DNA of 64,000 nt from Lachnospiraceae bacterium (lineage in GTDB: Bacteria > Bacillota > Clostridia > Lachnospirales > Lachnospiraceae): contig JAJQFO010000314.1 in assembly GCA_021201095.1 (NCBI GenBank), positions 1-64,000 of the forward strand, written 5' to 3'. The translations under genes were made by a program, and so were the position numbers. Shown in pieces: positions 28,827 through 38,882 of this stretch. Under the pieces are notes generated by a model. That model did not search any database, was not told the origin of the DNA, and saw only the letters and a program-made list of their open reading frames with translations. Each line of letters starts with the position of its first letter. Position 1 is the stretch's first letter.

Positions 28827-29166
28827 AGCAATCGAATCTCTCCTCCTTACCGGAGCCGCTCATCGCGAAGTGATTTTTTAGCGGCTCCAGGCTGCCCTCA
28901 TCGGTCTGCATCCTCATCCTTCGGATAAGATATACCCTCGCCGGTCGGCATATTCAAAGTTTCTTTCCCAGAGCAATATATAATAACTGTGCTGGGCAAT
29001 CAATCCTATTCTGGCAGAAATCCCCTGTTTATTCGTAATTCGAACAGCATCCCCTGTTTACACCAGGACTCTGCGGCAAAACGCGCGGTAAAAATGGGAG
29101 CAGTCATAAATCACAGTCAGAACTCCGACATATTTTCAGCACAGTCAGAAATCCGACATTTTTTCA

Positions 29167-29196
29167 TTGCAAATCCGCCTTCGGGTGTGTTATACT
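29167..29196 (+). promoter_or_regulatory. putative promoter of the araC-type gene, TTGCAA-N18-TATACT
   Basis: ttgcaa 29167-29172, tatact 29191-29196, directly downstream of two CGACAT direct repeats. Confidence 0.5.
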
Positions 29197-29346
29197 TTAT
29201 AGATATTTAAAGGTTTTCACTTTTTCTTTACAAAACAGCTTCCTATCCTGCAGGCAATTACGGATTCTGACACTTGATAAGTCGCCGCATAGTGCAGCTC
29301 ACATCGATACTCCCCATATGAGTATCGATATATTCTGAGGTATTTT

Positions 29347-30477
29347 ATGAACTATTACATCACTTATGGAGATTTTCAAAAACACCTGACCGATTATTAT
29401 CAGAGGACTGGCAACCATTCCCAGTTTCTGGAGATGATGAATTACCTGTGCCGCAAAGGACTTCTCTCTGAGGAACCTCTGCCGACGGTCTCTCCCCACC
29501 AGATGCTGGATGATATGAGCATCGAGGAAATCAATCAGTTCATCGATTCTCTGGTAATTACAGTCAATGCCTATGAAAACGACCCGACCTGTGTGACCGA
29601 GACCGATATCATTCCGAATTCCCGCGATGTTTTTATCATCCGTCATCCACGTCTGACCCGCCCGCTGCTTCACAAGCACAATTATTTTGAGATCAATTAT
29701 GTGGCCAGCGGGGAATGCTCGTTCCAGTTTGAAAAAAGCTCGCGTATCCTCCGGGAAGGAGAATTCTGCATGATCGCGCCCGGCTCTCTGCACGACCTGA
29801 CGATTGACGACGACTCTACCGTACTTTGCATCATGCTGCGAAAAAGTACGTTTAACAAGACCTTCCTGTCCCTGCTGTCCGGGAAAAATCTGCTCTCACA
29901 GTTTTTCCGCACCTTTTTATCAGAAAACAACCACACCAATTACCTGCTGTTTTTCTGTCCGACCACCAAGTGGCTGCGGCTGATTGTTTTTAACGCCATG
30001 CTCGAATGCTATAAGCCGGACCCCTACAGCAATGACTGCTGCATCAGCTGGCTAAACCAGATGTTCTCCTATATGCTGCGAAATTACAGTAAAACAGTGC
30101 AATTTTATGATTACCAGTTTGGATCTGAGTTTTCACTGGTGCTCCAGTATATCCAGCACCATTATCAGACACTGACGCTCTCTTCCCTGGCGGAATTCTT
30201 CCATTACAGTGAGCCTTATCTGTGTACGCTCATCAAACAGAATACCGGGCAGAATTTCACAGAGCTGGTCAAAGGGCTGCGGATGTCGGAAGCCGTGGAT
30301 TATCTGGTCAACACCAACATGAGCATCGGCGAGATCGCGGAAAAGGTCGGCTATAATTCTTCCGATCATTTTTCCCGTGTATTCCGCTCACAGTACCAGA
30401 TGTCGCCGCAGAAATACCGGAAGGAGCACAAGGTTTCCAACGAGGAAGCGCTGCAGCCATTTCGGATGGATGCGTAA
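29347..30477 (+). CDS. AraC-family transcriptional regulator with cupin-like N-terminal half
   Basis: HKHNYFEINYVASGECSFQFE; C-terminal HTH LSSLAEFFHYSEPYLCTLIK...IGEIAEKVGYNSSDHFSRVFRSQYQMSPQKYRK. Confidence 0.9.
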   Translation: MNYYITYGDFQKHLTDYYQRTGNHSQFLEMMNYLCRKGLLSEEPLPTVSPHQMLDDMSIEEINQFIDSLVITVNAYENDPTCVTETDIIPNSRDVFIIRHPRLTRPLLHKHNYFEINYVASGECSFQFEKSSRILREGEFCMIAPGSLHDLTIDDDSTVLCIMLRKSTFNKTFLSLLSGKNLLSQFFRTFLSENNHTNYLLFFCPTTKWLRLIVFNAMLECYKPDPYSNDCCISWLNQMFSYMLRNYSKTVQFYDYQFGSEFSLVLQYIQHHYQTLTLSSLAEFFHYSEPYLCTLIKQNTGQNFTELVKGLRMSEAVDYLVNTNMSIGEIAEKVGYNSSDHFSRVFRSQYQMSPQKYRKEHKVSNEEALQPFRMDA

Positions 30478-30636
30478 CTAAAAAAATGTACCACTGCCGC
30501 GCTTAGCCCTGGGGCGGCCGCCATCCCATGGCGCAGGCCTGGCTGCCGGCCGAGCCCCCATCTTAAATCGGTGCGCGGCAGGGAGAGCTGATGAAAATGC
30601 CGGATCCAGCCAGTCCGTGTAAAGGAGGAATTTGCG

Positions 30637-30948
30637 ATGAGCAATGCTAAAACGGATACCGTAAAATCGTCTGCTGTTCATACAGGCATTCCAGAAAACA
30701 GTACAAAGCAGGCTGCCGAAACAGCCTACGCATTTTTGCTTAGAAACCAGGGATTGATGAGTAAGGAAGAGCTTCACGCGCTTCAGGTGCTGATCGCCGC
30801 GGCAGACCAGCAGCCAGACTGGACTCCCCAGACCTGGACCTGCGACACCTACTGCCGCAAGATCCGCCATGTCACCTGCGAGGGGCGGCTTTCTTCTGAA
30901 GGAGGTGCCGAAAAACGGTGTCCTTATCTGGAGGAAATGCTCTATTAA
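30637..30948 (+). CDS. hypothetical 103-aa protein
   Basis: SD aaaggaggaatttgcg before ATG; no recognised family. Confidence 0.5.
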   Translation: MSNAKTDTVKSSAVHTGIPENSTKQAAETAYAFLLRNQGLMSKEELHALQVLIAAADQQPDWTPQTWTCDTYCRKIRHVTCEGRLSSEGGAEKRCPYLEEMLY

Positions 30949-30984
30949 AGGCACGAAATCAGGCAGAGATCATTTTTCCAGGCA

Positions 30985-31020
30985 GATAGGGGAGCGCGGT
31001 ATGCTCCCCTATCCGATTTT
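30985..31020. terminator. terminator between convergent genes
   Basis: gataggggagcgcggtatgctcccctatccgatttt. Confidence 0.75.
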
Positions 31021-31034
31021 AATGACTCTCCCTT

Positions 31035-32666
31035 TCACCTTATTTCAAAAGATGCAAAATCCAATACGCCGTCCGTAACAACAAAGTACAAAGCATGCAC
31101 ACCATCCGTGGCAGACAGTTTGGCATTTATTTTTTTCCATGCACTTACTTTTCCATTATTATCCATATTTGTTGTATCCATAGCGGCAGTCGCGATCACC
31201 GGGCCATCCGGCGCATCCAGCCGTACTTCCATACTCCTATTGCCCACTGAGGAGTCATTTCCACAGCTTTCGCGCACCTCCAGCGTAATCTCCCGCTCCG
31301 TCCCGTCAAACGCAAACGATTTAAATCCGGCCGCGGCGCCTTTGCGGAGATTGTAAATATAAGGTTTTAAGCCTTTGTTGTCTCCGGCAGCAGCATCGCC
31401 CATCGGGCAATGTGAGGGTGTTTCCGCACACGCATCCATCGGCTCCTTTGCAGCAGATCCGGTATCTTCCGCTTCTGCCCCTTCCAGCGGCTCCTCTGTC
31501 ACATAGGGTCTCTCCTCTGGGATCACCAGCGCCCCGCCCTCCGGGCCGGTCGAGATCACATGGCCAACCTTTGACCAGTCGGCCTCGGTGAGGTGGCAGG
31601 CGATATAGGTCTCATAATGTCCTTTGGCCTGGAGCGGTCCGCCGTTCAGGCCGCAGCTCGTGATCGCGATCTGAGGAATCGTGCCATCCTCCAGAATCTG
31701 CACTTCATCCGCACAGCCCTGGCGGGAGAACTCGGTGCCGTGGCTATGGCGGTGCCAGAAAATGTAGTATTTATCCAGGATCTGCACCAGGCCGCCGTGG
31801 TTGTTGCCGGTATAGTTGACTGGATATGGCGTTCCCTCCAGACCGATGTCTCCGTTTGAGACGATCACCCCCTTGTACTCAAACGGCCCTTCCGGAGTCT
31901 TTGCCATTCCATAGCAAAGCTCGTGTCCCTGCAGGCTGGAATAAACGAAATAATACCAGTCCCCGAATTTGCGGATGCTGGAGGCCTCAAAGAACGGATG
32001 TGCTTCATAAGCAGTCCCTTTTGCGGTATCACAGCCGTTTGCCACGCATTTCGGCTCGCTGATCATCGTGTGCATGTCATCCGCCAGGCGCACCATCATG
32101 CTTCCCGGGATCTCCAGACTCTCCATCCCCGGGAAGCGCACCTGCGGGCAAAAGCCGTAATACAGATAATTTCCGCTCTCCTCCGAGAGAATCGCCGGGT
32201 CAAACCATCGCCCGATCTGCGGAATCGTCCCGTCAGGCTTTCTCACATAATCCAGAAACTCGTATTTCCCGGCCGGAGTGTCGCACACCGCCACCGAAAT
32301 CACATTCACAAAATCCAGCGCATAATACAGATAATACCTGCCGTCCGGCCCTTTCGCTACATCCGGCGCGTAAAGGCAGTGCAGCCTTTCTCCTGCGAAA
32401 GCGTCGTCAAAGTCCGGCAGTTTCCCATCATAAGGCGCCCCATTGAAGGGATCCTGCTCCTTCCGGTAGATTACGCCCTCATAACGCCAGGCACCCGGAT
32501 CGTCCACCGGAGCGCTCCATCCCACATAATCCTCCTCGCAATAGGATGTCCCGCCGCGCCGGTCGTGGCTCCCGAAAATATAAATTCTGCCGTCAAATAC
32601 ATGCGGTTCCCCGTCCGGAACCGTCTCCCAGAAGGGAAGGTAGGGATTATATGCTGGTGTTTTCAT
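31035..32666 (-). CDS. glycoside hydrolase family 43 protein
   Basis: PYLPFWETVPDGEPHVFDGRIYIFGSHDRRGG, YAPDVAKGPDGRYYLYYALD, GNNHGGLVQILDKYYIFWHRHS. Confidence 0.85.
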   Translation of the reverse strand: MKTPAYNPYLPFWETVPDGEPHVFDGRIYIFGSHDRRGGTSYCEEDYVGWSAPVDDPGAWRYEGVIYRKEQDPFNGAPYDGKLPDFDDAFAGERLHCLYAPDVAKGPDGRYYLYYALDFVNVISVAVCDTPAGKYEFLDYVRKPDGTIPQIGRWFDPAILSEESGNYLYYGFCPQVRFPGMESLEIPGSMMVRLADDMHTMISEPKCVANGCDTAKGTAYEAHPFFEASSIRKFGDWYYFVYSSLQGHELCYGMAKTPEGPFEYKGVIVSNGDIGLEGTPYPVNYTGNNHGGLVQILDKYYIFWHRHSHGTEFSRQGCADEVQILEDGTIPQIAITSCGLNGGPLQAKGHYETYIACHLTEADWSKVGHVISTGPEGGALVIPEERPYVTEEPLEGAEAEDTGSAAKEPMDACAETPSHCPMGDAAAGDNKGLKPYIYNLRKGAAAGFKSFAFDGTEREITLEVRESCGNDSSVGNRSMEVRLDAPDGPVIATAAMDTTNMDNNGKVSAWKKINAKLSATDGVHALYFVVTDGVLDFASFEIR

Positions 32667-32740
32667 AATAGAAATCCTTTCTGGCAGTCTCACTGCCGAT
32701 CGAGCAGGAGGCTGCTTGCTGACTCCTGCCCGCCCGCATG

Positions 32741-32821
32741 GGGCGTGTGTGGCGCTTGTCCCGTCCGAAAGACGAGGATGCCTTGCGGCAAGCGTAAGCC
32801 ACAAAACACCTTACGCGCCCA
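32741..32821. repeat. R3 repeat with embedded R1-tip-like hairpin
   Basis: gggcgtgtgtggcgcttgtcccgtccgaaagacgaggatgccttgcggcaagcgtaagccacaaaacaccttacgcgccc. Confidence 0.8.
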
Positions 32822-32968
32822 GGTTTTCGCTGTGCTTCGCAAATTGGAACATACAGCGCATAATGCAGAAACAGCTTCCTCCACAACAGAGGAAGCCATT
32901 TCGTTCGTAACTGTTCTGAGTAGTTACTGAATTCTTATAAAATTGATTCACTGTCGCCGTGCGATTGC

Positions 32969-34405
32969 TTACTCGCCCATCTCTTCGCTCATCTTCTTCT
33001 TCATCTCTGCAATTTCCGGGAAGTATTTCTTCAGCGGGTAGAACAGCATGATAACAAGGATCACTACCGATACCAGCGCCGGAACAGCAAAACGCGCGAC
33101 ATTGATGGAAGTAGTTGCGGAAGCCGGCTGTCCAAAAACACCATATTCCGTGCTGAAACCTGCCACTGCAATGATCGCCAGCATACCTGAGTTTGTCACA
33201 GTATTGCCGCACTTCTGCGCAAAACCCTTGACGGAGGATACAATACCGTTCAGCTGCTTACCTTCCTTTAAGAGGATAAAGTCAATGGTATCATTTACCA
33301 ATACATTTACCAGAGCATTTACCATAGCGCCTACAGCTGTAGCGACAAAGGACAGAATACAGCAATACCAGAAATTCAAACGACCTGTGAAGAACAGAAT
33401 CACATAGCAGGCGATCGTCAGAATTTGTGAAACAATCAGAGCCTGATAACCGGTCTTGAACTTTCTCAGGAAAATCGGCATCAGTACCATCATGGAAATG
33501 AGTGCTCCAACGGAGATAAAGCCCATATAAATAGTGATTGTGCTGCCAACTGTAGATCCGATCGCCGCCTCATCCATGGTTTCAAAGTTCACACGGCCTC
33601 CGGCCAGAATATACTGCGCATAGTATACGGAAGAGGTAAACATGAAGCCATAGCTGACCGCCGCCAGGCACCAGCAAAGCATTACCGGCCAGATCTCTTT
33701 GTGACGGAATACATAAATCAGCTGCTTCAGGCCTGCGCTGTTCGGATCCTTCGGCATGACATAGCGCTCCTCAGAGGTCTTATACAGTCCCCAGAAGGAA
33801 ACAATTGCAAGCACCGCATAAATGCACATCAGATTGCGGTAGCTGCCAAAAATCTCAACCAGCTGTGTGGAGAAGGTGGATGCAACCGTGAACGCCAGTG
33901 CGCAGATAGCCGCGCCCTTGGATACTACGGAGTTTCTCTCTGCGTCGTCCAGCGTCATCGCCGGCAGGATTGCCATCTGCGGCATCGTATAAGCGGTAAC
34001 AATCATGCCATAGAACATATATGTAAGGCAAACATATACACACTTCGCCATCGTGCTGCCCTGGATGAATCCCGGGTTGGAGAACAGCAGGAACATATCG
34101 ACCAGCAGGAAGATCGGTGTAAAGGTAAACCAGATACGGTAACGTCCCTGCTTCGGATTGATCGAGTCGCAGATGACGCCCATGATCGGGTCATTAATCG
34201 CATCCCACAGAGAACAGATCAGCAGAATGATGGACAGCTGTGCTGCCGTAATTCCGATCTCATTCTGCACATACAGGGAAAAGTAGGTGGAAATAGTAGC
34301 TGCAATGGCCATCGCGCCGCCATTGACAGATGTTGCGTGGAACCAGGTAAATGCTGTACTCAGTCCCTTCTTTTTAGGTGCATTTGTTGGATTTTGGTCG
34401 CCCAT
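32969..34405 (-). CDS. GPH/MelB-type (MFS) sugar symporter
   Basis: about 12 TM segments; LWDAINDPIMGVICDSINPKQGRYR. Confidence 0.82.
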   Translation of the reverse strand: MGDQNPTNAPKKKGLSTAFTWFHATSVNGGAMAIAATISTYFSLYVQNEIGITAAQLSIILLICSLWDAINDPIMGVICDSINPKQGRYRIWFTFTPIFLLVDMFLLFSNPGFIQGSTMAKCVYVCLTYMFYGMIVTAYTMPQMAILPAMTLDDAERNSVVSKGAAICALAFTVASTFSTQLVEIFGSYRNLMCIYAVLAIVSFWGLYKTSEERYVMPKDPNSAGLKQLIYVFRHKEIWPVMLCWCLAAVSYGFMFTSSVYYAQYILAGGRVNFETMDEAAIGSTVGSTITIYMGFISVGALISMMVLMPIFLRKFKTGYQALIVSQILTIACYVILFFTGRLNFWYCCILSFVATAVGAMVNALVNVLVNDTIDFILLKEGKQLNGIVSSVKGFAQKCGNTVTNSGMLAIIAVAGFSTEYGVFGQPASATTSINVARFAVPALVSVVILVIMLFYPLKKYFPEIAEMKKKMSEEMGE

Positions 34406-34775
34406 TTTGAATCCCCCTTTATAAAATTAGTACATCCATTCGCGTGAGCGGCATTAAGTCCCGCGTCCATACAATTTCCTGCCCAGGCGGCGGCTGCCCC
34501 GCCAGATCCCGCCATTTGACTTTTCACCGTTTTCCACAGAGTCTTGCCGTTCACAATGACTATTCTTATTGTACTGAATCTGCCCGAATCGCACCATGTT
34601 ATTTTTTACTTCAAAAACGACATTTTTTATGCAGCGGCTTCCTTCGGTTACAAAATCCCGCATGTCAGTCAGCGTTTCTAAAATTTCATTTCGACTACTT
34701 ATCCGGCATAACATGGCAGCTCCCTTCAGAGACTCAGATATCTCCGCATGTTTTCCGACATAATGCAACCGTTCT

Positions 34776-35327
34776 CTACAGGCCCAGATATTTCCGCATA
34801 TTCTCCAGCACGACACGGTAGCCGTTCGCGTACATATGGACGCCCTCGACCGTATACTCTGCTTTCAGCATGCCCCGCTCATCGGTCAGCCCCTCATTGA
34901 CGTCGATGTAGGTATTCCCCATCTTTTCGGCCAGCGCCTTCACCGCCGCGTTGGCAACCGGCAGATTGCGGTTGTTGCGGTTGACAAACAGCCCCGCCCC
35001 CCAGCCTTCGGGCACCTTGTCTGTCTCATTGACCGGATAATAGGCCATCATATAGACCTTCGTCTGCGGCAGACGCGCTTTGATCTGTGTCAGGATCTGC
35101 TCATAATTCCCAAGCATCTTCTCCAGCTGTACCTCAAAGGGCTGGCTGTTGTTCCCCAGATCGTTGGTCCCGATGTTGATAAAAATCACGGACGGCTCCG
35201 TCCCGAAGACCTGCTCCTCCATGTGAGAGAGCATGTCGTCCGTCGTATAGCCGCCGATCCCGCGGTTATAAATCACCAGATCCGATCCCATGTTCATCAA
35301 AAGCTCCTGAATCGGGAACTGCTCCAT
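34776..35327 (-). CDS. SGNH/GDSL hydrolase, apparently N-terminally truncated
   Basis: YNRGIGGYTTDDML, FINIGTNDLG, VEGVHMYANGYR; starts at the M of a block-I-like ..MEQFPI segment. Confidence 0.65.
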   Translation of the reverse strand: MEQFPIQELLMNMGSDLVIYNRGIGGYTTDDMLSHMEEQVFGTEPSVIFINIGTNDLGNNSQPFEVQLEKMLGNYEQILTQIKARLPQTKVYMMAYYPVNETDKVPEGWGAGLFVNRNNRNLPVANAAVKALAEKMGNTYIDVNEGLTDERGMLKAEYTVEGVHMYANGYRVVLENMRKYLGL

Positions 35328-35709
35328 CTATATTTGACATTTTCCCTCCTCATTTGCCGGAAAATCGGTAGTTTACTGAGCAATTCTTCAGAATATGATT
35401 GTATAATATGTCCGTACTTGCGCAGCTTTCATTGTATAAGAAAAGCTCTGCGCTCGCAGAGCTTTTCAGATATTTTCTTTCAACGGTCTGCACCATCTAT
35501 CCGGATTGTGGTAAATATCAAACCCTTATAAAGCTCATAAGGCACTGCTTTCCGGCACAACACCTTATTTCTGCGCTTGACAGACACACTGGTTGCCTGT
35601 CGTTATAATTATAATACATTTCGCAGGAAAATATGTCAACTTCTTTTTCCACGGACAATTATTTTTGTAAAACACAGATCAACCATTCACACAATCCAAT
35701 ACTCTGATT

Positions 35710-38079
35710 CTACAAAACTATACACGCTTCCAGCACATCCTGGGAGCTGCCGCCCACATAGATGCGGAATTCTCCCGGCTCTACCACATATTCCATCTTT
35801 GCATTGTAAAAGCCCAGCTTTTCAATTGGGATTTCAAATTCAACCTGACGCTCTTCTCCCGCATCAAGATGGATTTTCCGGTAGCCCTTCAGCTCCTTCA
35901 ATGGGCGTACGCGTGATCCGACGACGTCGCGCACGTAGCACTGCACAATCTCATCTCCCGCGCGATCGCCGGTATTTTTCACGGTGACTGCCACGTGAAA
36001 GCTTCCGTTTGCCTCGATACCGGCTGCACGCAGGCTGGTATCTGCCGTCTTTCCGGTTTCTGCGGCCTCAGCGGTTTTTGTCGTTTTTTCTGCTGTAGTT
36101 TTTTCTGCTGTCAGGTTTTCATACGCAAATGTCGTATAACTCAGGCCGTAACCAAAAGGATAAACCGGCTCTAACGGTGTGTCAAGGTATTTGGAGGTAA
36201 ACTTTGATTTTCCGCCCGGCCGTCCGGTGTTGGTATGCGCGTAGTACATCGGGCACTGTCCGCTCGCGTAGGGGAAGGTGGTCGTGAGCTTGCCGGAAGG
36301 ATTCACATCTCCGAACAGCACATCCAGAATCGCCGGTCCGGCCTCCACGCCCGGATGCCATGCCTCCAGGATCGCGTCAACACTTTCAGCCAGCTGCGGG
36401 ATCGCCAGCGGGCGTCCGTTAAAAAGTACCACGACGACCGGCTTGCCCTGTGCTTTTCCCACCTCAAGCAGCATCTCCACCAGCTGAAGATCACTGTCCT
36501 TCAGGGTGATGGAAGCACGGCTGGCGGCTTCTCCGCTCTCGTCCTTGTTTTCACCGATCGCAGCGATGAGGACATCCGCAGCCGCCGCAGACTCCTCCAA
36601 TGACATCCCGGCGCAATCATCCGGATCCAGATACAGATAATCTACACCGCGCATTTTGCACGCATCGATGATACTCAGGCAGTCTTCCGGGTGCGCTCCG
36701 ATCGACCACGCGCCGGTCATCTCTCCGGCGTCTGCTGCGAGGTGGCCGAAAATACCGAGCTTTGCATCCGGAGCCAGCGGGAGAACCCGTTTATTTCCCT
36801 CTTCCTGCGCCTGTGAATCTGCGCAGACCGTCCCCTTTTCTGTGCTTTGTTCTGACATGCCAGAACAAATCTTTTCATTTTTCAGCAGCACCATGGACTT
36901 CACCGCCGCTTCCCGCGCCAGCTTCCTGGCATCTTCGGTAAGCATCGCCCCGGCTTCCCGCTCCTCGCTGGTGCGGTAGGGATGCTCAAACAGCCCCAGT
37001 TCAAATTTCACACGCAGAATGTTTGCCACCGACTCATCCAGTACCGCTTCGTCCAGCTCCCCGCTCTCAATCAGCTCCTGCACATGAGCGATATACGAAT
37101 TGGACGTCATATCCATGTCCACACCGGCCTGCAGGCACTGTCTGGCCGCGTCGCGCTGATCGGCCGCAATTCCGTGGTTTACACACTCCGCAATCGCGTT
37201 GGCGTCGCTGATCGTCATACCGTCAAAGCCCCAGTCGCTGCGCAGAACATCACGCAGCAGCCATTTATTTGCCGAGCACGGTACTCCGTTGATGTCGTTG
37301 AACGCAGGCATGACTGCACGCGCCCCGGCGTCGATACACGCCTTATAAGAAGGAAGATACTCATCCCACAGCTTCTGCGGGGACATATCGACCCGGTTGT
37401 AATCTCTTCCGGCTTCGCCCGCGCCGTAGGCCGCAAAATGCTTCACGCAGGCCGCCATCGCATCCTCTTTCGACAGATCATCTCCCTGGAAGCCGCGCAC
37501 CTTGGCTGCGCCATAGTCGCCGTTCAGCAGGACGTCCTCGCCGGCGCCCTCGCTGACGCGTCCCCAGCGGGCGTCCTTCGCCACATCCACCATCGGAGCA
37601 AAGGTCATATGCACGCCCGCGGCAGTCGCCTCCTGCGCCGCCAGACGTCCGGTCCTCTCCCAGAGCTCCGGCTCCCACGCACAGCTCTCTGCCAGCGGAA
37701 TCGGCGTCACCGTACGGAACCCATGGATTACATCATAGCCGTAGATCAGCGGAATCCCCAGCCGCGTCTCCTCCACCGCGATTTTCTGCAGACGGTTCAC
37801 CGTCGCCGCATCGCCAATCCCGTTAAAGGAGCCGATGCGCCCCGCCCGGATATCATCCTCATGAAAATCCTGCTTCGCGCCGCTCATCAGACGGTCAAAC
37901 TCCTCCTGCGAGATCCTGCCGTCAAACATCATATCCAGCAGCTCCTCAAAGCTCACCTCAAATGCGCCGACCAAAGACGGGCCGCACTGCTGCAGCTGGC
38001 CCACCTTTTCCTCCAGGGTCATTTTCGCCAGGAGATCCTGGATCTGGGTTTCATAGTTTTTGCTCATGTTTTTCTTCAT
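35710..38079 (-). CDS. bglX: glycoside hydrolase family 3 (beta-glucosidase-like)
   Basis: IPLIYGYDVIHGFRTVTPIPLAESCAWEPEL, GFDGMTISDANAI, PYASGQCPMYYAHTNTGRP, fibronectin-like C-terminus. Confidence 0.9.
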   Translation of the reverse strand: MKKNMSKNYETQIQDLLAKMTLEEKVGQLQQCGPSLVGAFEVSFEELLDMMFDGRISQEEFDRLMSGAKQDFHEDDIRAGRIGSFNGIGDAATVNRLQKIAVEETRLGIPLIYGYDVIHGFRTVTPIPLAESCAWEPELWERTGRLAAQEATAAGVHMTFAPMVDVAKDARWGRVSEGAGEDVLLNGDYGAAKVRGFQGDDLSKEDAMAACVKHFAAYGAGEAGRDYNRVDMSPQKLWDEYLPSYKACIDAGARAVMPAFNDINGVPCSANKWLLRDVLRSDWGFDGMTISDANAIAECVNHGIAADQRDAARQCLQAGVDMDMTSNSYIAHVQELIESGELDEAVLDESVANILRVKFELGLFEHPYRTSEEREAGAMLTEDARKLAREAAVKSMVLLKNEKICSGMSEQSTEKGTVCADSQAQEEGNKRVLPLAPDAKLGIFGHLAADAGEMTGAWSIGAHPEDCLSIIDACKMRGVDYLYLDPDDCAGMSLEESAAAADVLIAAIGENKDESGEAASRASITLKDSDLQLVEMLLEVGKAQGKPVVVVLFNGRPLAIPQLAESVDAILEAWHPGVEAGPAILDVLFGDVNPSGKLTTTFPYASGQCPMYYAHTNTGRPGGKSKFTSKYLDTPLEPVYPFGYGLSYTTFAYENLTAEKTTAEKTTKTAEAAETGKTADTSLRAAGIEANGSFHVAVTVKNTGDRAGDEIVQCYVRDVVGSRVRPLKELKGYRKIHLDAGEERQVEFEIPIEKLGFYNAKMEYVVEPGEFRIYVGGSSQDVLEACIVL

Positions 38080-38260
38080 CCTTTCCCAAATTCTTTATTT
38101 CCGCCAGACAGGCGAAGTCATAAGAAATGTACCAACACCTGGTGCCCCTTATGGCATAGCTTGCAATTCTATCCATAGTATATAAAAATACCTCCGGCAA
38201 ACGCCAGAGGATATTTTCCCAAAAAAACGACATATTTTACTGCAAAGCATCACTCCCAGC

Positions 38261-38533
38261 CTACTTATCCTCATAATGTCCTCTGCAATGCGCAATATAA
38301 AGACGTCCATTTTCCATATGATAAACCAGGCGATCCTGATCATTGATCCGTCGGCTGAATTCTCCCTGCAGGTTACCGGAAAGGGGCTCAGGCTTTCCAA
38401 TCCCCTCCATGCAGCCATTTCGCTCAATATCTTTAATAATCTTATTTATACGAGCCAGAGTTTTCTTATCCTCCCTCTGCCAGTACAAATAATCTTCCCA
38501 CGCATCATCAGACCAAACCTTTTCACTCATCAT
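38261..38533 (-). CDS. yoeB: YoeB/Txe-family mRNA interferase toxin
   Basis: WSDDAWEDYLYWQREDKKTLARINKIIKDIERN...GKPEPLSGNLQGEFSRRINDQDRLVY. Confidence 0.93.
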   Translation of the reverse strand: MMSEKVWSDDAWEDYLYWQREDKKTLARINKIIKDIERNGCMEGIGKPEPLSGNLQGEFSRRINDQDRLVYHMENGRLYIAHCRGHYEDK

Positions 38534-38798
38534 CCACCTCTATCAGTTCATGTACATGCCCCTGCCCAGCACGTAGTTCCCTGACCGACTTTTCTACATA
38601 TGCAAGATTTTCTTCAGAATAAAACAAATCCGTATTGTATGCTATGTCAAACGGTATCCGGTTTTCCCGAAGAACAGCCTTTACAAAAATATTAATTGCC
38701 GAAGAAGTGGTTAGTCCGACATTCGAACAAAATGTGTCAAATCTGATCTTATCTTTTTCATCCACTCTTGCAGTCAAAGTTGCCTGTGCCATAAGCAT
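38523..38798 (-). CDS. RelB/DinJ-family antitoxin
   Basis: TLTARVDEKDKIRFDTFCSNVGLTTSSAINIFVKAVLRENRIPF; overlaps the toxin gene. Confidence 0.9.
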   Translation of the reverse strand: MLMAQATLTARVDEKDKIRFDTFCSNVGLTTSSAINIFVKAVLRENRIPFDIAYNTDLFYSEENLAYVEKSVRELRAGQGHVHELIEVDDE

Positions 38799-38882
38799 TC
38801 ACTCCTTTTTGTGTTCGAATTGTCATTAATATATCACTATTGTATGCTGATTGCAATATATTTTATTCAAAGAGTTCTTTTC

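Noticed and set aside
36982-38178. 398-aa plus-strand ORF
   Set aside because: Antisense to the GH3 gene; His/Arg-rich shadow translation.
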